NCBI RefSeq assembly: GCF_021249345.1
Contig: NZ_CP089588.1
Location: forward strand, 806,001-870,000
Length of the DNA stretch: 64,000 nucleotides
Source: Halobacterium wangiae
Lineage (GTDB): Archaea > Halobacteriota > Halobacteria > Halobacteriales > Halobacteriaceae
Direction: 5' to 3'
Shown here: positions 33,044 through 42,931 of the stretch, piece by piece
Layout: each line of letters begins with the position of its first letter
How positions within the stretch are numbered: the first letter of the stretch is position 1
The notes under the pieces: model-generated
Seen by the model: the letters and a program-made list of their open reading frames with translations, nothing else
Database searches by the model: none
What the model was told of the DNA's origin: nothing
Position numbers and translations under genes: made by a program

Positions 33044-33178
33044 TGGCGAGGTAGTTACCAGTTCGTGAATCGAGGGGGTGGACCGGGCGACGCGGCGGCA
33101 GCACAAAGGGCGCCGGACAACCAACCGGAAACCGTCTGGTAACATCGTTGATTCGTCGACTTGCCGTCGTATCGAACG

Positions 33179-34387
33179 ATGGATATCGCCGACATCTACA
33201 CCACGGAGTACGTCGCAGTGTCGCCGGATACCCCCGCGTCGAAACTCGTCGGTCGGTTCGAGGAGGCCGACGAGAAGGCCGTCCTGGTCGTCGACGGGGC
33301 CGACGTCGAGGGCGTCGTCACGGAGCGCCAGTTCCTCCAGTCCAGCGTGCCGCCGCAGACGAAGGCGCGGTCGCTCGTCTGGCACGTCCCCGCGGTGTCG
33401 CCGTCGACGAACGTCCGGGACGTGGCGCGCCACCTGGTGGGGGCACAGACGACGCTGCTGCCGGTCGTCGACGAGGGCGACCTGGTCGGCGTGGTCACTA
33501 GCGACGGCGTGCTGGCCGCCGTCGCGGACAACCTCGACGTGCTCACCGTCGCGGACGTCCAGACCGACGACCCTCTGACGGTGCCGCCGACCGCCACCGT
33601 CGGGAGTGCACTGAACCAGCTGCGGGAGCGCCGCATCTCCCACCTCCCCGTGGTCGACGACGGCGACGTGGTCGGCGTCGTGAGCGTGGCGGACCTCGTC
33701 GGCGTCACGGGACGGGCGGTGTCGAAGTCCAGCGGCGGGGACACGGGGTTCCGTGAGGGGCAGAGCCACGGCGGGTTCGGAGCCCGCGAGGGCGACCGCG
33801 ACGTCCTCCTCGACGTCCCCGTACGAACCGTCATGACCGAGCGCCCGATGTCGACGGCGCCGACCACCCCGCTCGGGGAGGCGGTCGAGACGATGCTCGG
33901 CGCGGGCATCTCCTCGCTCGTGGTCGCGGCGGGCGAACGGCCCACCGGCATCGTCACGAAGACGGACGCCCTGGAGTCCCTGACGTGGACCGACGAGTCC
34001 CCGCCGGAGGTCCAGATCCACCACAAGGACCTGATGGACGACCTCACGATGACGACGGTGCGGGAGACCATCGGCGGCATCGTCTCGAAGTACGACGCGA
34101 TGCGACTCCTCGAGGCGAACGTCTACTTCCACGAGCACGAGGAGCGCCTCCGCGGGACGCCGCTACTGCTCGCGCGCATCCGGCTGTTCACCGACAAGGG
34201 CCACTTCGTCGGCACAGGGGAGGGGTATGGCGCGTCCCACGCGTTCCGACTGGCGGCGAACGTCGTCGAACGCGAGATCCTCGAGGGGAAGACCCGGGGG
34301 CGCTCGAAGAAGGGGCGTGATCAGGAGGAGCGTGCCGCCCACAAGCTATACGGCTGGTGGCTCGCTGGACCCGACGAACGGCGGTGA
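33179..34387 (+). CDS. Four-CBS-domain protein with ribosome-hibernation-like C-terminus
   Basis: 402 residues. Four CBS repeats (about residues 3-55, 62-118, 122-175 and 215-265) are visible from repeated VVDxGDLVGVV endings, so adenine-nucleotide sensing is likely. The C-terminal 130 residues (from IHHKDLMDD) include LLARIRLFTDKGHF and ASHAFRLAANVVEREI, a beta-alpha pattern reminiscent of HPF/S30AE domains; that resemblance is weak and by eye. It is divergent from the E1 operon. Confidence 0.8.
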   Translation: MDIADIYTTEYVAVSPDTPASKLVGRFEEADEKAVLVVDGADVEGVVTERQFLQSSVPPQTKARSLVWHVPAVSPSTNVRDVARHLVGAQTTLLPVVDEGDLVGVVTSDGVLAAVADNLDVLTVADVQTDDPLTVPPTATVGSALNQLRERRISHLPVVDDGDVVGVVSVADLVGVTGRAVSKSSGGDTGFREGQSHGGFGAREGDRDVLLDVPVRTVMTERPMSTAPTTPLGEAVETMLGAGISSLVVAAGERPTGIVTKTDALESLTWTDESPPEVQIHHKDLMDDLTMTTVRETIGGIVSKYDAMRLLEANVYFHEHEERLRGTPLLLARIRLFTDKGHFVGTGEGYGASHAFRLAANVVEREILEGKTRGRSKKGRDQEERAAHKLYGWWLAGPDERR

Positions 34388-34461
34388 CGTCGGGCGACGG
34401 CTCGGCCCGGGGGCACCGTCGAGGGGTGAGCCTTTTCAGGGGGCGCGACCGACACAGTCGC

Positions 34462-34983
34462 ATGTACGCGGTCGTCGGCTGTTCGAACTGCAACGCGCTG
34501 TGGGTGGTCGAGGGACGGCCCGACACCACCGGCTGTCCGCGCTGCGAGAAGCGCCACCAGTTCGGGAAGCTGCGGAAGTTCGTCACCACCGACGACGAGG
34601 ACCACGCTCGCGAGGTTCGCGCGTCGATCCTCGCGAACAAGGCCGGTCACGGCGACGCGTTCGCGGAACTGGACGACTTCGCGACGCTCGACGACTACAC
34701 CGACGACGTGGGGATGAGCGACGACGAGTTCCTCTCACAGGCGGGCGTGGACACCGACGAGGTGGCGGGCGTCGCCGAGCGCGTCGAGGCGTCCCCGCGG
34801 AGTCTCGGGAAGCGCGAGGCCGTCAGGACCGCGCTGCGGGAACTCGACGAACCGACGGCTGGCGAGGTGAAGGCGTTCGCCGCAGAACACGGCGTCGACG
34901 GCGACTACGTCGAGCGCGCACTGGCGAAACTCAAACGCGCCGGCGAACTCTCCGAGTCGGGCGGTCGGTACCGACAGCTGTAA
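34462..34983 (+). CDS. DUF5817-like zinc ribbon/winged-helix protein
   Basis: 173 residues. The N-terminal zinc ribbon has CSNCNALW and CPRCEKRH pairs. The middle is acidic, and the last 65 residues (REAVRTALRELDEPTAGEV and VERALAKLKRAGELSE) are a winged helix. The layout recalls haloarchaeal DUF5817 proteins (from memory). A role in DNA or RNA binding is likely. Confidence 0.8.
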   Translation: MYAVVGCSNCNALWVVEGRPDTTGCPRCEKRHQFGKLRKFVTTDDEDHAREVRASILANKAGHGDAFAELDDFATLDDYTDDVGMSDDEFLSQAGVDTDEVAGVAERVEASPRSLGKREAVRTALRELDEPTAGEVKAFAAEHGVDGDYVERALAKLKRAGELSESGGRYRQL

Positions 34984-34988
34984 CGAAC

Positions 34989-35126
34989 CTACAGCGGCCC
35001 GCCGGAGAGCGCCCGGAGGAGGGTGAGGGCGAGCACGAGCACCGTGAGGAGGAGTTTGAGGACGCGGAGCGCGCGCACTGCCAGTGCGGACGGGTCGGGG
35101 TCCTCGGCGTCGCTGTGAGCGCGCAT
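34989..35126 (-). CDS. Small single-TM protein (45 aa)
   Basis: MRAHSDAEDPDPSALAVRA followed by one hydrophobic helix (LRVLKLLLTVLVLALTLLRAL) and a short GGPL tail. Codon third positions are G/C-rich, as in real genes nearby. It converges on the DUF5817-like gene. Function unknown. Confidence 0.5.
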   Translation of the reverse strand: MRAHSDAEDPDPSALAVRALRVLKLLLTVLVLALTLLRALSGGPL

Positions 35127-35189
35127 ATTACGACCCACGGCAGTGAGGAAAATAACCCTGTGTCTGCCGCGGGGCGAAAGTGAAACTGG

Positions 35190-35531
35190 TCAGGCCGTCA
35201 GCGCGAGCAAGACGACGCCGGCGACGCCGACTCCACAGAGCCAGCAGACAGCCTGCAGCGGGTTCGGGATCGGGATCACGTTCCCGGTCTGGTACTGCTC
35301 GGGGTTCCCCGTCGGGGCGCCGATGCGGGCGCTCGCGGTGGCGGTCTCGATGCCCGCGTCCGTGACGCCGACGATGCCGGGGACGACGAACAGCGGGACG
35401 CCGGTCAGGATCATCCCGAGCAGTTGCAGCGGGAAGTCGGCGGCGACGGCGACGCCGGTCAGTACCAGCGTCGTGGCGACGCCGGCGGCTGCGAACCGGA
35501 GGGCGACTTCGCGGAGGTTCACGTCGCTCAT
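35190..35531 (-). CDS. Small two- or three-TM membrane protein
   Basis: 113 residues, starting MSDVNLREVALRFAAAG. Three hydrophobic segments (about residues 12-32, 35-55 and 92-112) flank a polar loop with IGAPTGNPEQYQTGN. It sits 44 bp downstream of hmgA on the same strand. No family recognised. Confidence 0.78.
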   Translation of the reverse strand: MSDVNLREVALRFAAAGVATTLVLTGVAVAADFPLQLLGMILTGVPLFVVPGIVGVTDAGIETATASARIGAPTGNPEQYQTGNVIPIPNPLQAVCWLCGVGVAGVVLLALTA

Positions 35532-35575
35532 GGCCCGCCATCGTGTCGGCGGTGAGATAAGTGTTGCCGGCAGTC

Positions 35576-36790
35576 TCAGCGTCCGAGTTCGGCGTGGGCC
35601 GAGGAGAGGTGGCGGGAGGCGAGCGCGGCGAGCAGGCTGAGTTCGCCGGCGAGGCCGCCCGCGGCGATGACCTCGGCGAGCGCGTCGGCGTTCGCGCCGG
35701 CCGGGTCGCCGCCGCCCCGGACGCCTAGCACGTCGAGGGCCTCCCGCTGGGTGGGGAGTTTGGTGCCGCCGCCGACGGTGCCGACCTCGAGACTCGCGAA
35801 GCTCACGGAGGCGTAGAGGGCCTCCTCCCGAGCCTCGACGGTGGTGATGGCGTTGGACCCCTCGACGACCTGCGCGGCGTCCTGCCCGGTGGCGAGGAAG
35901 ACGGCCGCGACGACGTTCGCCGCGTGGGCGTTGAATCCCAGGCTCCCCGCCTTCGCGGAGCCGACGAGGTTCTTCCGGGTGTTGGCCTCCTCGATGGCCT
36001 CCGGCGTCGTGTCGAAGCGGTCCTCGACCACGTCGCGGGGGATGGTGACGTCGGCAGTGACCGTGCGGCCCCGACCCTCCACGGCGTTGATGGCGGCCGG
36101 CTTCTTGTCCGTGCAGAGGTTGCCCGAGAGCGCGACGAGTTCCGCTGGCGTCTCGCGCTCGACGACCTCGCTGGCGGCCTCGGTGGCGATGGTCGCCATG
36201 TTCATCCCCATCGCGTCCTTCGTGTCGTAGCTGAACCGCAGGAAGACGTTGTCGCCGACGACGTACGGCGTCACGTCCAGCAGTTCGCCGTGGCTGGTCG
36301 TGGACTCGGCGGCTTCGGCGAGCACGTCGACGTGCTCGTCGACCCACTCGGCCACTTCGGCGCCCTCGGTCACGTCTGCGACCCGGAAGACGGGGGCGCG
36401 CGTCATCCCGACCTTCGTGACGCGAGCGTTCGCACCGCCGGCAGCCGTGATAGCCGAGCAACCCCGGTTGACGGAGGCGACGAGCGCACCCTCCGTCGTA
36501 GCCAGGGGGAGGTAGTAGTCGTCCCCGGCCGCGCCGCCGGAGACGGCCAGAGGACCGGCGACGCCGAGCGGGAGTTGCGTGCCGCCGGCGAGGTTCTCGA
36601 CGGCCGTTTCGGCGGCGTGTTCGGCGTCGAACGTGAACGCGCCCGTGGCGTCGAGGTCGGCCCCGGTCTCGCGGACGAGCAGTTCGCGCCGCGCTGCCGC
36701 CGCCGTGTCGGCGTCGGCGTGGGATTCGAGTTCGTAGAGTCGGAGTTCGCCGGCCTGCACGCGGTCGGCGAGGTCTGCGGCGTCGGTCAT
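35576..36790 (-). CDS. hmgA: HMG-CoA reductase (NADPH)
   Basis: 404 residues, class I archaeal type. It makes mevalonate for archaeal isoprenoid lipids and is the statin target. Conserved blocks are DAMGMNMATIA (NADP region), CTDKKPAAIN with the catalytic Lys, ATGQDAAQVVEGS with the active-site Asp, and the C-terminal HLSSAHAELG containing the catalytic His. Length is normal. Confidence 0.97.
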   Translation of the reverse strand: MTDAADLADRVQAGELRLYELESHADADTAAAARRELLVRETGADLDATGAFTFDAEHAAETAVENLAGGTQLPLGVAGPLAVSGGAAGDDYYLPLATTEGALVASVNRGCSAITAAGGANARVTKVGMTRAPVFRVADVTEGAEVAEWVDEHVDVLAEAAESTTSHGELLDVTPYVVGDNVFLRFSYDTKDAMGMNMATIATEAASEVVERETPAELVALSGNLCTDKKPAAINAVEGRGRTVTADVTIPRDVVEDRFDTTPEAIEEANTRKNLVGSAKAGSLGFNAHAANVVAAVFLATGQDAAQVVEGSNAITTVEAREEALYASVSFASLEVGTVGGGTKLPTQREALDVLGVRGGGDPAGANADALAEVIAAGGLAGELSLLAALASRHLSSAHAELGR

Positions 36791-36886
36791 GCCCGGGAGT
36801 CGGCGGCCCGGCGCCCTGAAGGTTACCCTTCGGCGTCGACCGGTGGAAATAGTGAGTTATATCACCAAGTAATTCACCGGTGTGGT

Positions 36887-37204
36887 ATGACCGTCACCGC
36901 CATGCTGTCGGTCGCACCGCTGGACAGCCCGGAGGTCGAGTTCGACGAGGAGATCGCGAAGGCCGTCGACGCCCTCGAGGACTTCGACGTGCGCTACGAG
37001 ACCTACCCGATGGAGACCACCATCGAGGCCGACTCCCTCGACGAGGTGTTCGCCGCGGCGCAGGCCGCCCACGAGGCCCTCGACGCGCGTCGGGTCGGCA
37101 CCAACCTGAAGATAGACCACTTCAGGGAGGAGGACCTCGCCGTCGAGGAGAAGGTCGAGCGCGTGGAGTCGTACCTCGGCCGCGAGGCGGTGAGCGACGA
37201 ATGA
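36887..37204 (+). CDS. MTH1187/YkoF-type thiamine-binding protein
   Basis: 105 residues of the MTH1187 (DUF77) family. The N-terminal strand MTVTAMLSVAPLDS and the YPMETTIEADSLDEVFAAAQAAHEAL region match the ferredoxin-like fold of thiamine-binding YkoF-like proteins. Its stop overlaps the ATG of the thiamine transporter binding protein gene (ATGA), so the pair is co-translated. A TTATAT box with flanking GTGA/TCAC (about 36852-36865) lies just upstream. Confidence 0.88.
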   Translation: MTVTAMLSVAPLDSPEVEFDEEIAKAVDALEDFDVRYETYPMETTIEADSLDEVFAAAQAAHEALDARRVGTNLKIDHFREEDLAVEEKVERVESYLGREAVSDE

Positions 37205-38265
37205 CGTCGCGCCGCCGCTTCCTCGCGTCCGCCGGGACCGCCGCCGCGCTCGGTCTCGCCGGTTGCCTGGACGTCGCCAGCCCCGGCGGCGACCCAGACA
37301 CGCTGAAGGTCGGCACCACGCAGTCCTACGTCGACGCCGTCTCCACGAGCGCCGGCGACTGGGTGAAAGCCGAGTTCGAGGCGCGCTACGACGCGACACT
37401 CGAGTGGGTCGTCCGCGAGAACGAACTCAACGACTTCCTCGAACGCCGGAAGCAGGGCGTCGACCTCGGCGCAGACGTGTACGTCGGCGTCACGCCCACC
37501 GACCTCGTCCGCGCGGACCGGGAACTCGACGAGTCGCTGTTCGCGGCGTTCGACACCGACCGCGTCCCGAACTCGCGGGACGTCGTCGACGCCTACCGTT
37601 TCGACCCGCAGGACCGCGTCCTCCCCACCGGGTCCTCGTACGTCTGCATCGTCTACGACGAGAACGAGGTCGCCGAACCCGAGACGCTGGAGGACCTCAC
37701 GCGGGAGCCGTGGGCGGACAGCCTCCTCCTCCCGGACCCCCAGAACACGGTGACGGGCCTGAGCTTCCTGCTGTGGACGGTCGAGGCGTACGGCACCGAC
37801 GGCTACCTCGACTACTGGGAGCGCCTGCTCGACAACGGCCTCCGCACCACCGGCAACTGGAACGCCGCGTACAGCGCCTACTCCAACGAGGAGGCCCCGA
37901 TGGTAGTGTCCTACAGCACCGACCAGGTGTACGCCGCCCGGAGCGACGTGGACATGAGCCGCCACCAGATCGCGTTCCCGAACGGCCAGGGGTACGCCTA
38001 CGTCTCCGGCACCGCGCGCTTCGCGGACGCCGGGAAGGACGACCTCGTCCACGAGTTCGCGAACTTCATGCTGGACGCCCGGACCCAGCGCGAGGTCGCC
38101 GTGAAGAACGTCGGCATCCCGACCGTCTCGGACGCCTCCCTCCCCGAGGACGTCCAGCAGTACGCCCACGTCCCCGGGGAGACACTCCAGTACGACTACG
38201 ACACGTTGCGCGAGAACCTCGGCGACTGGCGGGAGACGGTCTCCCGGCGCATCGCCGGCCAGTAA
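37201..38265 (+). CDS. Thiamine ABC transporter substrate-binding protein
   Basis: 354 residues. RRRFLASAGTAAALGLAGC is a Tat lipoprotein signal. The mature part is the TbpA/ThiB-type binding fold, with VGTTQSYVDAVSTS at the start and WNAAYSAYSNEEAPMVVSYSTDQVY in the ligand cleft. Permease and ATPase genes do not follow: the next gene is on the other strand. It is coupled to the thiamine-binding gene upstream. Confidence 0.9.
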   Translation: MTSRRRFLASAGTAAALGLAGCLDVASPGGDPDTLKVGTTQSYVDAVSTSAGDWVKAEFEARYDATLEWVVRENELNDFLERRKQGVDLGADVYVGVTPTDLVRADRELDESLFAAFDTDRVPNSRDVVDAYRFDPQDRVLPTGSSYVCIVYDENEVAEPETLEDLTREPWADSLLLPDPQNTVTGLSFLLWTVEAYGTDGYLDYWERLLDNGLRTTGNWNAAYSAYSNEEAPMVVSYSTDQVYAARSDVDMSRHQIAFPNGQGYAYVSGTARFADAGKDDLVHEFANFMLDARTQREVAVKNVGIPTVSDASLPEDVQQYAHVPGETLQYDYDTLRENLGDWRETVSRRIAGQ

Positions 38266-38322
38266 CGTACCAGTAACAGACTGGGTGCCAGCCGAACGAG
38301 TGCCGGACGGCAGTCGGCGCTG

Positions 38323-39144
38323 TCAGGCGACCATGTAGTAGGGGTCCCGTTCGACCGCCGGTTCGAGCGCGTCTCGGACGTCTCTCGCTCGCATGAACGA
38401 CAGCCGCAGACCGTTCGTCTCGCGGTCGTTGACGACCCCGCGGTCGGCGAGGTCGCGCTCCATCTTCCAGCGGTTCCAGTTATAGATGGACGTGAACGTG
38501 TCGCCGCGTTGTACTACGGGTTCGTGCGTCTCGCCGTCGCGGTAGAGCACGCCCGAGTGGGTCTCCGCAGCGTGGTACGGCGAGTCGGCCTGCATGGAGA
38601 TGTAGTGGAACTGGGTCGAGACGAGCCTGTTCGTCCCGATGTTCGCGATCAAGACGTTGTCCCGGTCGAGTTTCGCGTAACAGCCGTCCGCCCCGAACGT
38701 GTCGTGGTGGTCGCAGTCGTCGAAGCGGTACGAGCCGGCGACCTGGATGGAGTGCAGCGCGTCGTCCGTGCGGTAGTCGGCGTCGTCCATGAACAGGACG
38801 GGGAACGTGCCGACCTGTGGCCGGGAGTACTGCTTGTGGTAGACGCCCGAGTCCCGAAAACTCGGCGTGAATCCGGGGACGAGGACGCTGTCGAACTGCG
38901 CCGTCAGCTCCTCGTACAGCCGCTCGTACCCCCGTTGCCCGAACGCAGCGTTCACGTCGCTCAGGCCGACGTGGACGAAGACCACACTGTCGTCGTAGTC
39001 GTCCAGGATCGAACTGAGCTCGGAGAACTGGACCGGCGAGGCGGACGTGTCTCTGAGGCGGCCTCTGAGCCGGCGTGTGTACTGTCCTCTGGCCACGGTC
39101 CGCCACCGTCGAAGCTCTCGAAGGGGGCGGAGCTCCCGCGACAT
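38323..39144 (-). CDS. AAC(3)-fold acetyltransferase-like protein
   Basis: 273 residues. VVFVHVGLSDVNAAFG, LVPGFTPSF, RPQVGTFPVLFM and ALHSIQVAGSYRF are laid out as in aminoglycoside 3-N-acetyltransferases, with the HS pair in LHSIQVAG near the CoA site. In archaea and bacteria such proteins often acetylate sugars in surface-glycan clusters, not antibiotics. The 45 N-terminal residues are Arg-rich and could be trimmed to an internal start. Confidence 0.75.
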   Translation of the reverse strand: MSRELRPLRELRRWRTVARGQYTRRLRGRLRDTSASPVQFSELSSILDDYDDSVVFVHVGLSDVNAAFGQRGYERLYEELTAQFDSVLVPGFTPSFRDSGVYHKQYSRPQVGTFPVLFMDDADYRTDDALHSIQVAGSYRFDDCDHHDTFGADGCYAKLDRDNVLIANIGTNRLVSTQFHYISMQADSPYHAAETHSGVLYRDGETHEPVVQRGDTFTSIYNWNRWKMERDLADRGVVNDRETNGLRLSFMRARDVRDALEPAVERDPYYMVA

Positions 39145-39366
39145 ACACTGAACAGGGCGTTCGTGGCCAATGTAATACCGACCATATGCGAGAACAGGTT
39201 CGTTCTATACCCACCCCGGGGGTCTACGGCGTCAGCGGTGGGAGAGCAGACGAGACGAGGGCTGGGAGCCACCGCCGCACCCGCGAGCCGTGGCGCGAAT
39301 CCCGCGACCCCGCCCCCGATGACCCCTTCCCCAACGTCTTTGCCGACGCACGACCCGGACAGTAGT

Positions 39367-40902
39367 ATGACAGCGCCCGCCGACCTCGTCCTGCACAACG
39401 GCGAGGTGCACACGCTAGCCGGCGAGGAACGCTACGACGCCGTCGCGGTGCGGGACGGCCGCGTGGTGCGTCTCGCCAGCGACTACGACATCGACTTCCT
39501 GAACGGCGTCGGCACGGACGTCGTCGACCTCGACGGCCGCGTCCTCCTGCCGGGGTTCGTCGACGCCCACACCCACATGGAGACCGTCGGCCAGTACGGC
39601 CTCCACGCGGACCTCCGGGGCGCCAGCGGCCCCGGAGACGTGGCCGACCGCCTCCGCGACCGTGCGGCCGAGAGCGACGGCTGGATCCTGGGCTTCGGCT
39701 ACGACGAGAGCACCTGGGACGCAGACGACATCGTGCAGGCGGACCTCGACGCCGTCAGCGAGGAGCGTCCCGTCGCGGCCATCCGCGAGGACATGCACAC
39801 GGCGACGGTCAACGACGTCGTCCTCGACGAGTTCGGCTCCCAGATGCCCGACGACGACGTGCTCGGCGACGGCCGCATCGTCGAGGACGCCGTCGAGGTC
39901 GTCTACGACGCTACCGACCCCGGCCCCGCGGAGACGAAGGACCTCGTCCGGGCCGCCCAGCGCGAGGCCAACGAGCGGGGCGTCACCGCCGTCCACGACA
40001 TGGTCCGGCACTCGGACGCGCCGCGGGCGTTCCGGGAACTCGCGCTCGCCGGCGACCTCACCGTCCGGGTGCGCCTCAACTACTGGAGCGACCACCTCGA
40101 CGCCGTCCGCGAGGTCGGCCTGCGGACGAACCACGGCTCCGGGCTGGTCGACGTCGGCGGCGTCAAGACGTTCACGGACGGGAGCCTCGGCGGCCACACC
40201 GCGAAGCTCTCCGACCCGTACGCCGACGCGCCCGACGAGACGGGGACGTGGGTCGTCGACCCCGAGGAACTGGCGTCGTTCGTCCGGGAGGCCGACGAAC
40301 TCGGCCTGCAGGTGACCGCCCACGCCATCGGCGACGAGGCCGTCGACGCGGTGCTCGACGCCTACGAGGAGTGTGCGGACGCGGCCGCGAGCCGCCACCG
40401 AGTCGAGCACGCCGAACTCGCGAGCGACGACGCCGTCGAGCGGATGGCCGAGCTGGGCGTCGTCGCGTCGATGCAGCCGAACTTCCTGAAGTGGGCGGGC
40501 GAGGAGAGCCTCTACGAGGACCGCCTCGGCACCGAGCGCCGGGAGGCGAGCAACCGCTTCCGGGCGATGCTCGACGCCGACGTGCCGCTCGCGTTCGGCA
40601 GCGACTGCATGCCACTGGACCCGCTGCTGGGCGTCCACCACGCCGTGAACGCCCCTGCCGAGAGCCAGCGACTCTCCGTCACCGAGGCGCTCCGGGCGTA
40701 CACCAGCGGCGGCGCGTACGCCGGCTTCGCGGAGGACCGGATGGGGACCGTCGAAGTCGGCAACGTCGCGGACTTCGTCGTCCTCGAGGAGTCGCCGTGG
40801 GAGCGCCCCGAGTCGATCCGCGACGTCGATGTGGCCGCGACGGTCGTGGACGGCGACGTGGTCTACCGCAGCGAGGGCTTCGACGGCGGGCAGAACGACT
40901 AA
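39367..40902 (+). CDS. YtcJ-type metal-dependent amidohydrolase
   Basis: 511 residues. The metal ligands are the HTHM pair in VDAHTHMETVG, a later His in AHAIGDEA, the SRHRVEHAE His and the GSDCMPLDP Asp. It belongs to the amidohydrolase family 3 with the composite N/C-terminal beta sandwich (MTAPADLVLHNGEVHTL). Substrate unknown; homologues act on N-acyl or imidic compounds. The upstream 220 bp to the divergent AAC(3)-like gene carries no gene. Confidence 0.9.
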   Translation: MTAPADLVLHNGEVHTLAGEERYDAVAVRDGRVVRLASDYDIDFLNGVGTDVVDLDGRVLLPGFVDAHTHMETVGQYGLHADLRGASGPGDVADRLRDRAAESDGWILGFGYDESTWDADDIVQADLDAVSEERPVAAIREDMHTATVNDVVLDEFGSQMPDDDVLGDGRIVEDAVEVVYDATDPGPAETKDLVRAAQREANERGVTAVHDMVRHSDAPRAFRELALAGDLTVRVRLNYWSDHLDAVREVGLRTNHGSGLVDVGGVKTFTDGSLGGHTAKLSDPYADAPDETGTWVVDPEELASFVREADELGLQVTAHAIGDEAVDAVLDAYEECADAAASRHRVEHAELASDDAVERMAELGVVASMQPNFLKWAGEESLYEDRLGTERREASNRFRAMLDADVPLAFGSDCMPLDPLLGVHHAVNAPAESQRLSVTEALRAYTSGGAYAGFAEDRMGTVEVGNVADFVVLEESPWERPESIRDVDVAATVVDGDVVYRSEGFDGGQND

Positions 40903-40927
40903 CTGCTCGCGCGGTCACGCTCCGCGT

Positions 40928-41085
40928 ATGGCAGCAGCCGCCGGTAGTGTGTTCGCGTTCTTCCTGGCACTGTCCCTCCTCGGCGCGCTCGCACTCTACT
41001 ACTTCGTGCGCCGCGAGGCCGAGAACACCGAGCGGATGCGCCGCGACGAGGCCCACGAGCGGGTCTCCCGCGAGCAGGACGAGAA

Positions 41086-41089
<4 letters not shown>
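40928..41089 (+). CDS. Small single-TM protein (53 aa)
   Basis: MAAAAGSVFAFFLALSLLGALALYYFVRR gives one N-terminal helix followed by a highly charged tail (EAENTERMRRDEAHERVSRE). It starts 25 bp after the amidohydrolase stop on the same strand and overlaps the convergent gpmI by 4 bp at its stop. Function unknown. Confidence 0.6.
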
Positions 41090-42615
<1,526 letters not shown>

Positions 42616-42733
42616 GATTCAGGGTGCGGTAGCCGCGGCCATGTAGGTGTCGTTCGTTGGTCGCAGGTCCGGCGGAGCTTGGGACAGCATACTCCGCAGC
42701 GAACACCCAGAAAGCCCCGGCGTGCTCGCTGTC

Positions 42734-42750
42734 GCCGGGCTTCGCCCGGC
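42734..42750. repeat. Hairpin 1 upstream of nurA
   Basis: GCCGGGC at 42734-42740 and GCCCGGC at 42744-42750 with a TTC loop, a 7-bp stem. It lies 5 nt before the second hairpin. Confidence 0.6.
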
Positions 42751-42755
42751 TGCAA

Positions 42756-42774
42756 GCGGTTCCGGGGGAACCGC
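42756..42774. repeat. Hairpin 2 upstream of nurA
   Basis: GCGGTTCC at 42756-42763 pairs with GGAACCGC at 42767-42774 with a GGG loop, an 8-bp stem. With hairpin 1 it makes a compact double stem-loop. Confidence 0.6.
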
Positions 42775-42931
42775 TCTGCCTGCGGCTCGCTGCGCTCCTC
42801 GGCCTCCGGCCTGCGGTGCTTACGTCGCCTCGGCTACCGAGCACGCCGCCCCTTTCAGTCCGCCCGTCGGTCGACGCTTCGACCGGCAGACACCGTTGGG
42901 GTATTTGGTGCTCGGGGGAACAGACGGTGGC

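Larger units (their letters stand above)
42616..42931. other. Gene-poor interval with two hairpins between gpmI and nurA
   Basis: 316 bp without a supported gene, between divergent genes. It carries two perfect stem-loops listed separately and a Cys/Arg-rich open frame that looks spurious. The start codon of nurA is preceded by GTATTTGGTG at about 42901-42910, a possible TATA region. Confidence 0.7.

Noticed and set aside
38323-39144. Calling the AAC(3)-fold gene an antibiotic-resistance determinant
   Set aside because: The fold is shared with sugar-modifying enzymes, and sequence alone gives no reason to assign aminoglycoside activity in an archaeon.
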